The position numbers and the translations under genes were made by a program. The notes beneath the pieces were generated by a model. It saw only the letters and a list, made by a program, of their open reading frames with translations, was not told where the DNA came from and did no database searches. Positions 19,130 to 27,787 of a stretch of 43,693 nt of DNA are shown here, one piece after another (positions within the stretch are counted from its first letter, which is position 1; each line of letters begins with the position of its first letter). The stretch comes from Rhizobiales bacterium Ga0077524. Its GTDB lineage: Bacteria > Pseudomonadota > Alphaproteobacteria > Rhizobiales > Hyphomicrobiaceae. The stretch covers positions 1 to 43,693 of the forward strand of contig LNDR01000403.1 in the NCBI GenBank assembly GCA_001464755.1. Reading direction: 5' to 3'.

Positions 19130-20161
19130 ATGGCGCCGCTCGGCACACAGGCAACGTCGGCCCAGCAGGCTGCCATCGCGTTCCCGAAGCCGCCTGAGTT
19201 CACTCGCGATGAGGAGCTTGCCGCCTATCGCGAGATGCTGCTGATCCGCCGGTTCGAGGAGCGCGCCGGCCAGCTCTACGGCATGGGCTTCATCGGCGGC
19301 TTCTGCCACCTCTACATCGGCCAGGAGGCCGTCGTCGTCGGCCTGCAGATGGCAGCGAAAGAGGGCGATCAGGTCATTACAACCTATCGCGATCACGGCC
19401 ACATGCTGGCGACCGGCATGGACCCCAAGGGCGTCATGGCCGAGCTGACCGGGCGCCGCGGGGGCTACTCGCGGGGCAAAGGCGGCTCCATGCACATGTT
19501 CTCGAAGGAAAAGCACTTCTACGGGGGCCATGGCATCGTCGGCGCCTCGGTGCCGCTCGGGGCCGGTCTCGCCTTCGCCAACGTCTATCGGGGCAACGAC
19601 AACGTCTGCTGGTGCTACTTCGGTGACGGCGCCGCCAACCAGGGCCAAGTCTACGAGACGTTCAACATGGCGAAGCTCTGGCACTTGCCGGTGATCTTCG
19701 TCATCGAGAACAATCGCTACGCCATGGGCACGGCGATCGAGCGGTCGTCGGCCACGACGAATTTTGCCATGCGCGGCGCCTCGTTCGACATTCCGGGCGA
19801 TCAGGTCGACGGCATGGACGTGCGCGCCTGCCGGGCTGCCGGCGAGAAGGTCGCGGCGCATGCGAGGGCAGGAAACGGCCCCTATATCCTCGAGATGCTG
19901 ACCTACCGTTATCGCGGCCACTCGATGTCGGACCCGGCCAAGTACCGGACCCGCGAGGAGGTCGACAAGGTGCGCGAGCAGCAGGACCCGATCGAACGGG
20001 TGAGGAAGCGGCTGCTCGACGGCAAGCTGATCGGCGAGGACGAGCTCAAGGCCATCGACGCGGAGATCCGCACCATCGTCACCGGCGCCGCCGAGTTCGC
20101 CCAGAACGACCCCGAGCCCGATCCGTCGGAGCTGTGGACGGACGTGCTGGTGGAGGCGTGA
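19130..20161 (+). CDS. pdhA: pyruvate dehydrogenase E1 component, alpha subunit
   Basis: With PdhB it decarboxylates pyruvate using thiamine diphosphate and passes the acetyl group to the lipoyl arm of E2. The 343-aa product carries YRDHGHMLATG (86-96), the RGKGGSMHMF loop (115-124) and the thiamine-diphosphate motif starting GDGAANQG (165-172) and ending near ENNRYAMGT (193-201). The C-terminal RYRGHSMSDPAKYRTREEV contains the conserved activation-loop region. A near-perfect ribosome-binding site AAGGAGG (19119-19125) sets ATG 19130. It is the first pdh gene, and two unrelated small genes separate it from pdhB. Confidence 0.97.
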   Translation: MAPLGTQATSAQQAAIAFPKPPEFTRDEELAAYREMLLIRRFEERAGQLYGMGFIGGFCHLYIGQEAVVVGLQMAAKEGDQVITTYRDHGHMLATGMDPKGVMAELTGRRGGYSRGKGGSMHMFSKEKHFYGGHGIVGASVPLGAGLAFANVYRGNDNVCWCYFGDGAANQGQVYETFNMAKLWHLPVIFVIENNRYAMGTAIERSSATTNFAMRGASFDIPGDQVDGMDVRACRAAGEKVAAHARAGNGPYILEMLTYRYRGHSMSDPAKYRTREEVDKVREQQDPIERVRKRLLDGKLIGEDELKAIDAEIRTIVTGAAEFAQNDPEPDPSELWTDVLVEA

Positions 20162-20171
20162 GAGGGTGATT

Positions 20172-20465
20172 ATGGTTGCTGAGGCCACACCGAACTCCGA
20201 ACAGCAGCTGAAGGCCATTGCCGTCCGTGAAGCTCTTGAGTGGAGCAGGAAGCCGATCGAGGTGCTTCGACAAGAGTTGAACGAAGCCACCGGTTACGAA
20301 CGAGATGGCGACGAAGGTTGGCTGCAATGTGAGGTGTTGCTGTTGGAGGACGAGGCCAATTACGTGCATGTGAGCGTGACCGTAGACGACGGGAGCGCGC
20401 GCTGGGCTCGCACCCCGATAGGCACTAGCTTTCTCGTCTATTCCGACGGTCGCGTCGACATTTGA
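20172..20465 (+). CDS. hypothetical protein (97 aa) between pdhA and pdhB
   Basis: The 97-aa acidic soluble product was not assigned to a family. It reads as an N-terminal helix (about 10-35, SEQQLKAIAVREALEWSRKP) followed by beta-strand-like segments (WLQCEVLLL, YVHVSVTVDD, TSFLVYSDGRVDI). It ends in a Gly-Arg-Val turn typical of small alpha/beta domains. ATG 20172 is chosen because AGAGG (20161-20165) lies 6 bases upstream; GTG 20166 is in frame. The gene starts 10 bases after pdhA and ends 14 bases before the Uma2-like gene, so all three are probably co-transcribed. A functional pairing with the Uma2-like gene is possible but unproven. Confidence 0.65.
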   Translation: MVAEATPNSEQQLKAIAVREALEWSRKPIEVLRQELNEATGYERDGDEGWLQCEVLLLEDEANYVHVSVTVDDGSARWARTPIGTSFLVYSDGRVDI

Positions 20466-20479
20466 AAGGCCAGACTGTC

Positions 20480-21079
20480 ATGCTCCGGGCCATGCAGCGG
20501 ACCGCAACCTACGCCGACGTCGAGGCCCTTCCGCCCCACCTCGTGGGCGAGATCCTGTTCGGCAATCTCGTGACGCATCCGCGCCCGCACTGTCGCCATG
20601 GGCTGGCGGCTAGTGCGCTTGGAGCGATTTCCACGAATGCGTTTCAGTTCGGCGTCGGCGGTCCAGGTGGCTGGGTCTTCGTGGACGAGCCGGAGCTGCA
20701 TCTCGGCCCTCATATCGTCGTTCCCGACATCGCTGGCTGGCGTCGCGAGCGTATGACGGAGACCTCAGAAAAGGCGTTCTTCGAAATCGCCCCCGACTGG
20801 ATCTGCGAAGTGCTGTCCGACCGCACAGAGAAATACGACAAGGGCGACAAGCGTCGCATCTACGCGCACTTCGGCGTGCTGAATCTCTGGCATCTCGATC
20901 CGCGCGCTCGCATCCTGGAAGTGTACCGCCTTCAGGACGAGAGCTGGCTGCTGACACATACTTTTGTCGACACGGAAGACGTTTGCGCGCCGCCCTTCGA
21001 CGCCATCACATTCTCGCTCGGCCTCCTCTGGCCGTTCGATCCGCCCTCCGATCCAACCGCCTCCGAGCCCGCAACCTGA
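20480..21079 (+). CDS. Uma2-family (DUF820) putative restriction-endonuclease-fold protein
   Basis: The 199-aa product matches the Uma2 family, which has a PD-(D/E)XK nuclease fold. Family landmarks are [20 protein letters not shown] near the N-terminus, [20 protein letters not shown] (the acidic PD motif), [20 protein letters not shown] (E-x-LS region followed by the catalytic Lys segment), and [18 protein letters not shown]. Uma2 proteins are abundant in cyanobacteria and some other genomes, and their biological role is unknown. ATG 20480 has GAAAGG about 10 bases upstream; an upstream TTG at 20462 overlaps the previous stop. Finding it inside a pdh operon is unusual. Confidence 0.85.
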   Translation: MLRAMQRTATYADVEALPPHLVGEILFGNLVTHPRPHCRHGLAASALGAISTNAFQFGVGGPGGWVFVDEPELHLGPHIVVPDIAGWRRERMTETSEKAFFEIAPDWICEVLSDRTEKYDKGDKRRIYAHFGVLNLWHLDPRARILEVYRLQDESWLLTHTFVDTEDVCAPPFDAITFSLGLLWPFDPPSDPTASEPAT

Positions 21080-21095
21080 CGGACCCGAGCCCCCG

Positions 21096-22472
21096 ATGCC
21101 CATCCAGATCCTGATGCCTGCACTGTCGCCCACCATGGAGGAGGGCAAGCTCGCCAAGTGGCTCGTCGAGGTGGGCTCCCACATCAAGCCGGGCGACGTG
21201 ATTGCCGAGATCGAGACCGACAAGGCCACCATGGAGGTGGAATCGGTCGACGAGGGCGTGGTCGAGCAGTTGCTTATCGAGGCAGGCACCGAGAAGGTGC
21301 CCGTCAACACGCCGATTGCCATCGTCCGGCAGGATGGAGAGGCCAAGGGCTCCGCTGCGCCCGCCGCGAGGCCAAACGGAAATGCCCAAGGGGCGCCCGT
21401 CAGCGCAGCGCCTGCGGCGACGCAGCAACCGGCTGTTGCGGCGGCTCCTGCAATCAAACCGGCCCCAGCGGAGCCCGCTTTTGCCGGCGAGACCATCACC
21501 CAGACCATGCGCGAAGCCTTGCGCGATGCCATGGCCGAAGAGATGCGTCGCGACAAGGACGTGTTCCTGATGGGCGAGGAGGTCGCCCAGTACCAGGGCG
21601 CCTACAAAGTCAGCCAAGGCCTGCTCGAGGAATTCGGCGGCAAGCGCGTCATCGATACACCGATCACCGAGCAGGGCTTCGCTGGCATCGGCGTTGGTGC
21701 GGCCATGGCGGGCTTGAAGCCCATCGTCGAGTTCATGACTTGGAACTTCGGCATGCAGGCCATCGACCAGATCATCAACTCGGCGGCAAAGACGCTCTAT
21801 ATGTCAGGCGGCCAGATGGGCTCGCCGATCGTGTTCCGCGGACCGAACGGCGCAGCCGCGCGCGTGGCTGCTCAGCACAGCCAGTGCTTCTCGGCCTGGT
21901 ATGCGCACATTCCAGGCCTGAAGGTCGTGTGCCCATCGAATCCGGCCGATGCCAAGGGTCTTTTGAAGTCGGCCATACGCGATCCGAACCCGGTGCTGGT
22001 GCTCGAGAACGAGTTGCTCTACGGCATGTCCGGCGCGGTGCCCAAGGGCGACGACTGGCTTGTTCCTATCGGAAAAGCGAAGATCGTCCGGCCGGGTCAG
22101 CATTGCACGGTGGTCTCTTTCGCGCGCGGCCTGACCTATGCGCTTGCCGCTGCAGAGACGCTGGCCGCGGACGGCATCGAGTGCGAGGTGATCGATTTGC
22201 GCTCACTCCGCCCCCTCGACATGGAGACGATCCTCGCCTCGGTCAGGAAGACCAACCGCATCGTGACGGTCGAGGAGGCCTGGCCGGTGTGTTCGGTTGG
22301 CTCGGAGATCTGCGCGCAGGTCGCGATCCAGGCCTTCGATCATCTCGATGCACCACCAGCCAAGGTCAACGGCGCCGACGTTCCGATGCCCTATGCCGCC
22401 AACCTCGAGAAGCTCGCTCTGCCCTCGGCCGAGCAGGTCGTCAACGCGGTGAAGAGCGTGTGTTATGCCTGA
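21096..22472 (+). CDS. pdhB: pyruvate dehydrogenase E1 component, beta subunit, with N-terminal lipoyl domain
   Basis: The 458-aa product has an N-terminal lipoyl domain (1-80) with the modified lysine Lys43 in [12 protein letters not shown], an Ala/Pro-rich swinging linker (about 85-128), and the E1-beta catalytic domain. That domain shows [58 protein letters not shown] and the C-terminal transketolase domain ending at [15 protein letters not shown] lipoylated E1 beta is characteristic of alphaproteobacterial PDH complexes. ATG 21096 opens with [20 protein letters not shown], almost the same as the start of PdhC, so the two lipoyl domains are closely related. It follows the Uma2-like gene by 16 bases. 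Confidence 0.97.
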   Translation: MPIQILMPALSPTMEEGKLAKWLVEVGSHIKPGDVIAEIETDKATMEVESVDEGVVEQLLIEAGTEKVPVNTPIAIVRQDGEAKGSAAPAARPNGNAQGAPVSAAPAATQQPAVAAAPAIKPAPAEPAFAGETITQTMREALRDAMAEEMRRDKDVFLMGEEVAQYQGAYKVSQGLLEEFGGKRVIDTPITEQGFAGIGVGAAMAGLKPIVEFMTWNFGMQAIDQIINSAAKTLYMSGGQMGSPIVFRGPNGAAARVAAQHSQCFSAWYAHIPGLKVVCPSNPADAKGLLKSAIRDPNPVLVLENELLYGMSGAVPKGDDWLVPIGKAKIVRPGQHCTVVSFARGLTYALAAAETLAADGIECEVIDLRSLRPLDMETILASVRKTNRIVTVEEAWPVCSVGSEICAQVAIQAFDHLDAPPAKVNGADVPMPYAANLEKLALPSAEQVVNAVKSVCYA

Positions 22473-22525
22473 CGACAATGACGAGTGGTGGCCGTCGAAG
22501 TGAGCCGGCAAGGGTAGGGTTCGTA

Positions 22526-22981
22526 ATGTCGGAGGCCGAGCTCACGCAGCAGTTGTTCAATGCGGTTGATACTGTGCTGACCATCTTTTCGCTCTTCTTC
22601 ACGCTCGTCTCCGGCTACCTCGCGGCGCTCTACCTGTTCCTGTCGCAGGCGCCAGCGACATTACGCCTTGTCGCGTTCGCGCTGCTCTCGAGCGGTCTCG
22701 TGTTTCTCGGCGGCGTGGCGATGACGGTGCAGAACATCCAGAACGGGCTGTTCGCAGCCTGGGCCAAGTTGCCGGAGCCAACCATATCGGTGACGCAGCT
22801 CAGAAACCCGATCGCCATCGCGACGGTTCTCGACAATGGCTGGTCGCTGCAAGAGGCTGGCGTGGTGATCGGCTGGCTCGTCGCGGTTTCCGTCTACTTT
22901 GCTCTCGCCTATCTGACGTTCGTCTATCGCTGGCCGGGTCACGAGCAAACGGGCGGTGCTCGGGTCGGGGAATGGAGTTGA
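22526..22981 (+). CDS. hypothetical membrane protein between pdhB and pdhC
   Basis: The 151-aa product has three or four predicted transmembrane helices: VLTIFSLFFTLVSGYLAALY (about 17-36), LVAFALLSSGLVFLGGVAMT (about 48-67) and VVIGWLVAVSVYFALAYLTF (about 113-132), with a soluble loop between the second and third. No family was recognised. ATG 22526 has AGGGTAGGG upstream (about 22511-22519). It sits 53 bases after pdhB and 58 bases before the next small gene, so it probably belongs to the pdh transcript. The open frame is much longer upstream, but that part is a shadow of pdhB. Confidence 0.7.
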   Translation: MSEAELTQQLFNAVDTVLTIFSLFFTLVSGYLAALYLFLSQAPATLRLVAFALLSSGLVFLGGVAMTVQNIQNGLFAAWAKLPEPTISVTQLRNPIAIATVLDNGWSLQEAGVVIGWLVAVSVYFALAYLTFVYRWPGHEQTGGARVGEWS

Positions 22982-23039
22982 TCAATGCTGCGGACGGCCC
23001 TGCCATCATGGCCACCGTCGAGACGGAGGAGGTGACCAA

Positions 23040-23429
23040 ATGCGCCGTCCACGACCGCAGCGCCGCTCGGTCTCGGTCAAGCTCTCGGCCGACGGTGGCA
23101 CCATCGAGGTAAGGGCCAACGATAAGGTTCTCGGCGAGGTCGCGCGCCTGCAATCCGAGTCGGATGCGGCCATGAGCGGCTCATTTTCGCATCGGCCCGC
23201 CTATGCGGACTATGCGCCACTGTTCCTGCAGCTCGCGCGTGCGGTCGAGGCCGGTCAGCTAGCCGAGGCCGGGGAGGTTCACGCGCGTCTCGAGACACAG
23301 GGCGTCGAGGTCTGGCACAACTCGCACGAGATGCGGATCGACCGGCCGCATTCGCTGGTGATTGCCGAAGGTAAAGTCCGCTTCGCCCCCAACGATGCGT
23401 TCCTCATGATGCGAACGGGAGGCCTGTGA
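23040..23429 (+). CDS. hypothetical protein (129 aa) upstream of pdhC
   Basis: A 129-aa soluble product of unknown family: a basic start (MRRPRPQRRSVSVKLSA), beta-like segments (GTIEVRANDKVLGEV), a helical middle (APLFLQLARAVEAGQLAEAG) and a C-terminal part DRPHSLVIAEGKVRFAPNDAF. The start at ATG 23040 is fixed by a very strong ribosome-binding site, GGAGGAGGTG (23025-23034). It is 111 bases before pdhC and in the same direction. No catalytic motif was seen and no function is proposed. Confidence 0.65.
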   Translation: MRRPRPQRRSVSVKLSADGGTIEVRANDKVLGEVARLQSESDAAMSGSFSHRPAYADYAPLFLQLARAVEAGQLAEAGEVHARLETQGVEVWHNSHEMRIDRPHSLVIAEGKVRFAPNDAFLMMRTGGL

Positions 23430-23540
23430 CGCGCCTCGCTGCCAAGCAATCATGGACGCAAGGTGCATTCCGCTTCAAATTCTGACGTCAACCCAATCCG
23501 GCGCCGGTCGCGCGGCGCTCTCGACGAAGGTTCCTTTCCG

Positions 23541-24938
23541 ATGCCGACCAATATCCTGATGCCCGCGCTCTCGCCCACCATGGAGGAGGGCAAGCTCGCC
23601 AAGTGGCTCGTCTCCGTCGGGCAGACGGTCAAGGCCGGGGACATCCTCGCGGAGATCGAGACGGACAAGGCGACGATGGAGGTCGAGGCGGTCGACGAGG
23701 GCACCGTCGGCGCCTTGCTCGTGGCGGAAGGGACGGAGAAGGTAAAAGTCAACACACCGATCGCGACATTACTCGGCGAAGGCGAGGCGCCGGGTGCCAA
23801 GACATCGGGCGCGGCGTCGCCAGCACCGAAAGCGCCGGCCGCCCCGGGCGCGTCGGCGACTCCGCAGGCTGCGTCGACGCCTGCCCCGGCCCGCGCAGAG
23901 ACACCAAAATCGGCTCCCCAGGCCAAGCCATCGGCAAGCAACGGCCATGACGACGGCGCACGCATCTTCGCCTCGCCGCTGGCCCGCCGTTCGGCGGGAG
24001 AGAAGGGCATAGACTTGGCGCGTCTGACCGGCTCGGGGCCGCACGGTCGGATCGTTCAACGCGACATCGAGAAGGCCGCGCGCGAAGGTGTCACACGAGC
24101 GGCGGTGGCAGGTGCCGGGTCACGCGGCCTGGTAACCCAGGCGGCCGGCGCTCTCGGTGCGGCCCCTCAAGCTCCCTCCTCAGGCCAATTGGCCGTCGCC
24201 GCGATGCCGGACGACAAGATTCTCGCCCTCTACGACAAGGGCAGCTACGAGACGGTGCCACACGACGGCATGCGCCGCGTCATCGCTCAGCGCCTCACGC
24301 AATCCAAGCAAACGATCCCGCATTTCTATATGTCGGTTGACTGCGTTCTGGACGGCCTTCTGGCGGCTCGCGAGCGGATTAACGCTGCTGCCCCGAAGGA
24401 TGGCCCGAAGTCCTACAAGCTGTCGGTCAACGACTTCATCATCAAGGCCTTGGCACTGGGGCTTCAGCAGGTGCCGGCGGCAAATGCAAGCTGGACAGAG
24501 GCGGGCATGCTGCGCCATCGGCATTCCGACGTGGGTGTTGCAGTCGCGGTCGAGGGCGGGCTGTTCACGCCCATCATACGGCACGCGGAGCTCAAGACGC
24601 TGGGTGAGATCTCGAACGAGATGAAGGATATGGCCGCGCGGGCGCGCAACAGGCGTCTGGCACCGCACGAGTATCAAGGCGGCACAACGTCGATCTCCAA
24701 CCTCGGTATGTTCGGCATCAAATCGTTCGACGCCGTGATCAACCCGCCGCACGCTACTATTCTCGCGGTTGGCGCAGGCGAGAAGCGGGCCGTGGTCGTC
24801 GGCAATGATGTGAAAGTGGCAACCATCATGAGTTGCACGCTGTCGTGCGACCATCGCGTCGTCGATGGTGCGCTCGGCGCCGAGCTGCTTAACGCCTTCC
24901 GCGCTTATATCGAGGATCCCGTTCGCATGCTCGTCTGA
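23541..24938 (+). CDS. pdhC: dihydrolipoamide acetyltransferase (pyruvate dehydrogenase E2)
   Basis: Core of the PDH complex; transfers the acetyl group from lipoyl-lysine to CoA. The 465-aa product has one lipoyl domain (1-80, modified lysine in [12 protein letters not shown]), an Ala/Pro linker, a peripheral-subunit-binding domain (about 137-175, [20 protein letters not shown] then [12 protein letters not shown]), a second linker, and the catalytic domain from about 235 ([17 protein letters not shown]). The active-site motif is [11 protein letters not shown] with His438 and Asp442. ATG 23541 gives the standard [20 protein letters not shown] start. A single lipoyl domain here plus the one on PdhB is the usual alphaproteobacterial arrangement. 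Confidence 0.97.
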   Translation: MPTNILMPALSPTMEEGKLAKWLVSVGQTVKAGDILAEIETDKATMEVEAVDEGTVGALLVAEGTEKVKVNTPIATLLGEGEAPGAKTSGAASPAPKAPAAPGASATPQAASTPAPARAETPKSAPQAKPSASNGHDDGARIFASPLARRSAGEKGIDLARLTGSGPHGRIVQRDIEKAAREGVTRAAVAGAGSRGLVTQAAGALGAAPQAPSSGQLAVAAMPDDKILALYDKGSYETVPHDGMRRVIAQRLTQSKQTIPHFYMSVDCVLDGLLAARERINAAAPKDGPKSYKLSVNDFIIKALALGLQQVPAANASWTEAGMLRHRHSDVGVAVAVEGGLFTPIIRHAELKTLGEISNEMKDMAARARNRRLAPHEYQGGTTSISNLGMFGIKSFDAVINPPHATILAVGAGEKRAVVVGNDVKVATIMSCTLSCDHRVVDGALGAELLNAFRAYIEDPVRMLV

Positions 24939-25156
24939 GCTGGTCGGAAATTCGACGTAAACAGCCTCCAACGTGCTTCTGTCGGCCTGTTGCACATCAG
25001 GCACAGCGCCCGGCTTTTGTGGGCGCACGGATGGCGGCGTTCTCGTAGCTGGGGCTAAGTCCCTAGGGTCGCTTGTCGTCCGGCACTTGCGTGCCTACCA
25101 AGCGGGACGATTGCGTAACGAATCGGGGGCAGTCGTTTTCTCATGGGGGATCTCGC

Positions 25157-25639
25157 ATGATGCGGGCGTTCACGGTCACATGCACCATTTGCACGGCGCT
25201 CGTTCTTGGCGCCTGCGCCAACGACACCCTGATCGGGGGACTGACGCCGTCGGCTCAGCCGACAGCGGCTCTGCCAGCGAAGCCTGCGGTCGATCCGGCG
25301 TGCACAACTTTGGCGGCTCGCATCGATGGTCTGCGCAAGGATGGCGTCGTCGATCGCATGGAGGCCGCGGCGAAAGGCAAGGGGAGCACCGTGAAGGTCA
25401 AGCGCGAGTCGCTCGGCCAGATCGCGGAGCTGGAGAAGGCCAACCTGGAATTCCAGGCGAAGTGCTCGACCTTGCCCCGGGCAGCCGTGGTTCCGCCGGT
25501 CAAGACCGCTGCTGCGGCTCCGTCGAGCGAGGATGCAAAGGCGGCGGCACTCGTTGCCAAGGCGACGGCCGAGTCTGCAAAGGCAACCGCTGCCGCGAAA
25601 CCAAAGGCATCGTCTGCTGTGGCGGCCAAGGCCCAGTAG
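25157..25639 (+). CDS. putative lipoprotein, twin 1 (Ala-rich tail)
   Basis: The 160-aa product starts with a lipoprotein signal peptide (FTVTCTICTALVLGAC, lipobox LGAC with Cys20). It continues with a small conserved-looking domain: PACTTLAARIDGLRKDG, then DRMEAAAKGKG, closing with a second Cys (FQAKC). The tail (about 108-160) is Ala/Lys-rich and low in complexity. The Cys-to-Cys segment aligns with that of the next gene (Cys-x3-Leu ... Leu-x3-Gly ... Glu-Ala-Ala-x2-Gly ... Cys), so the two are paralogues. The start is ATG 25157 or 25160. An outer-membrane or periplasmic location is inferred; the function is unknown. Confidence 0.75.
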   Translation: MMRAFTVTCTICTALVLGACANDTLIGGLTPSAQPTAALPAKPAVDPACTTLAARIDGLRKDGVVDRMEAAAKGKGSTVKVKRESLGQIAELEKANLEFQAKCSTLPRAAVVPPVKTAAAAPSSEDAKAAALVAKATAESAKATAAAKPKASSAVAAKAQ

Positions 25640-25826
25640 CAGATCGATGGAGTGCCGGAGGCTTGGAATCCGCGTAGTTGCTCTGAGCCGTGGTTAGTTG
25701 CCGTTGAGACACAAAGCCTGACAGAAACGCGGACGCGGCTCTGCGTGTCGCAGCCTAGTCGGGTTGCCCGGGCAGGCCCATTGTGGTCTCTAGGCGCGAA
25801 AGTGCTTCGGATTCGGGGAGATGATC

Positions 25827-26120
25827 GTGGATAGATCGCTGCGGTCGATGGGTGCAGTCGGTGTGCTCGGTGTCGTCGCCCTCTTGGGCGGGTGCGCAGC
25901 CGAAGGCAAGGCCGGGGGCGATCCAGGCGCACGACCGCTGCCGCCGGGCATGTCCTGCCAGTCGGTTCGCCAGGAGCTCAATAGCCTGGATGCACGCGGG
26001 GCGGCCTCCAAGGTGGAAGCCGCCAATTCCGGCCGCAAGATGTCCGACGGTGATCGCGCAATCGCCGACCGATACAACACGATGCTCAGCTACTACCTCG
26101 GGGGGCGCTGCCACGTGTAA
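25827..26120 (+). CDS. putative lipoprotein, twin 2
   Basis: A 97-aa product with a lipoprotein signal (MGAVGVLGVVALLGGC, lipobox LGGC). A domain with two cysteines about 51 residues apart follows: MSCQSVRQELNSLDARG, SKVEAANSGRKMSDGDRAIA, and the C-terminal GGRCHV. GTG 25827 is preferred because GGGGAG lies 6 bases upstream; ATG 25821 abuts that same sequence, which would be too close. It is a paralogue of the preceding lipoprotein without the Ala-rich tail. The two cysteines could form a disulfide in the periplasm. It lies between pdhC and lpd with no evident metabolic link. Confidence 0.7.
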   Translation: MDRSLRSMGAVGVLGVVALLGGCAAEGKAGGDPGARPLPPGMSCQSVRQELNSLDARGAASKVEAANSGRKMSDGDRAIADRYNTMLSYYLGGRCHV

Positions 26121-26278
26121 ATTCGAGTCGCCGACGTGGCGATGCGGGTTTTGCTTGAGCCGGATCGCCAGCTCTGCACAATGATCGGCTCCGACCTAGC
26201 GGTCGGGGCCGTTCTCGTTTGAATTTGGCCTCGAGCCGTTCGCCAATCAGCCCGTGCTTTCGAGCGAGACCCCGCGCC

Positions 26279-27724
26279 ATGACTGATTCCGCGTTCGACG
26301 TCATCGTCATAGGCTCAGGCCCGGGCGGCTATGTGACGGCAATCCGCGCGGCGCAGCTCGGCTTCAAGACGGCCATCGTCGAGCGCGAGCACCTCGGTGG
26401 AATCTGCCTGAATTGGGGCTGCATCCCAACCAAGGCCCTGCTGCGTTCTGCTGAGGCCTACCACATGGCCACGCACGCGAAGGACTACGGCCTCGTGCTC
26501 GAAGGCACGGTTCGGCCTGATCCGGCGGCCATCGTCAAGCGCTCGCGAGGGGTGTCGACGCAACTCAATGGTGGCGTCGGCTTCCTGCTGCGCAAGAACA
26601 AGGTCTCCGTGATCTGGGGCGAGGCGGTTATCGATAAGCCGGGACAGGTCTCGGTCAGCGCAACGACGAAAGTCGCGATGCAACCGCAGGTGCCTCCGCC
26701 CAAAGGCACTCTCGGGGCGGGCAGCTACCAGGCCAAGCACATCATCGTCGCAACGGGAGCGCGGCCGCGCGTGTTACCGGGGCTCGAGCCTGATGGCCGG
26801 CAGGTGTGGACCTATTTCGAGGCCATGGTGCCGCCGTCGCTCCCCAAATCGCTGCTGGTGGTCGGCTCGGGGGCCATCGGCATCGAGTTCGCCTCGTTCT
26901 ACCGCACGCTCGGTACGGATGTGACCGTGGTCGAGCTGTTGCCGCAGATCCTCCCCGTCGAGGACGCCGAGATCGCCGGGCTCGCCCGCAAGCGCTTCGA
27001 GAAGCAAGGCATGAAGATCCTGACGGGCGCGAAGGTGGCCAGTCTCGACAAGCGCGGCGACAGTGTGCTGGCGACGATCGTCGATGACAAGGGCCAGCAG
27101 CAGCGGCTCGAGGTGGAGAAGGTGATCTCGGCCGTGGGGGTCGTGGGCAACGTCGAGGGCCTTGGCCTCGAGAAGCTCGGCGTCAGAAGCGAGCGTGGTA
27201 CGATCGTCACGGATGGCCTGGGGCGCACCAGCGTGGCTGGCATCTACGCCATCGGCGATGTGGCCGGCCCCCCGATGCTGGCTCACAAGGCCGAGCATGA
27301 GGGCGTGCTGTGCATCGAGGCGATCAAGGGGCTCCCCGTCCACGCCCTCGACAAGGCGAAAATCCCGGGCTGCACCTACTGCCATCCGCAGATTGCAAGT
27401 GTGGGGCTCACTGAAGCCAAGGCCAAGGAGCAGGGCCGCGAGGTGCGCATCGGCCGCTTCCCATTCCAGGGCAACGGCAAGGCCATCGCGCTGGGCGAGC
27501 CGGAGGGACTGGTGAAGACCATCTTCGACAAGAAGACCGGCCAGCTTCTCGGCGCCCACATGATCGGTGCCGAGGTGACGGAGTTGATCCAAGGGTTCGT
27601 CGTCGCGATGAACTTAGAGACCACCGAGGAAGAGCTGATGCACGCCGTCTTCCCGCACCCGACGCTGTCGGAAATGATGCACGAGAGCGTGCTCGATGCC
27701 TATGGCCGCGTGATCCACATGTGA
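26279..27724 (+). CDS. lpd: dihydrolipoyl dehydrogenase (E3)
   Basis: Reoxidises the dihydrolipoyl groups of the PDH complex with NAD+. The 481-aa product has the FAD motif VIGSGPGGYVTAIRAAQLG, the redox disulfide GGICLNWGCIPTKA (Cys43, Cys48), the NAD motif VVGSGAIGIEFASFYRTLG, the second FAD motif YAIGDVAGPPMLAHKAEHEG and the C-terminal interface HPTLSEMMHE with the active-site His-Glu pair. ATG 26279 is used. The short Gln/Pro-rich insert near 130-148 (VAMQPQVPPPKGTLGAG) is slightly longer than usual. Its place at the end of the pdh cluster shows it serves pyruvate dehydrogenase. Confidence 0.97.
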   Translation: MTDSAFDVIVIGSGPGGYVTAIRAAQLGFKTAIVEREHLGGICLNWGCIPTKALLRSAEAYHMATHAKDYGLVLEGTVRPDPAAIVKRSRGVSTQLNGGVGFLLRKNKVSVIWGEAVIDKPGQVSVSATTKVAMQPQVPPPKGTLGAGSYQAKHIIVATGARPRVLPGLEPDGRQVWTYFEAMVPPSLPKSLLVVGSGAIGIEFASFYRTLGTDVTVVELLPQILPVEDAEIAGLARKRFEKQGMKILTGAKVASLDKRGDSVLATIVDDKGQQQRLEVEKVISAVGVVGNVEGLGLEKLGVRSERGTIVTDGLGRTSVAGIYAIGDVAGPPMLAHKAEHEGVLCIEAIKGLPVHALDKAKIPGCTYCHPQIASVGLTEAKAKEQGREVRIGRFPFQGNGKAIALGEPEGLVKTIFDKKTGQLLGAHMIGAEVTELIQGFVVAMNLETTEEELMHAVFPHPTLSEMMHESVLDAYGRVIHM

Positions 27725-27787
27725 GGCGACCTGCTCAGGCAGAGCCGAGCGTCGCAATAGAAATGCAACCCCAGAAGGATCCTCCAG

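Noticed and set aside
21158..22525. Long plus-strand frame overlapping pdhB in a second phase
   Set aside because: Only its last part (22526-22981) has membrane-protein character and a ribosome-binding site; the rest is a shadow of pdhB.
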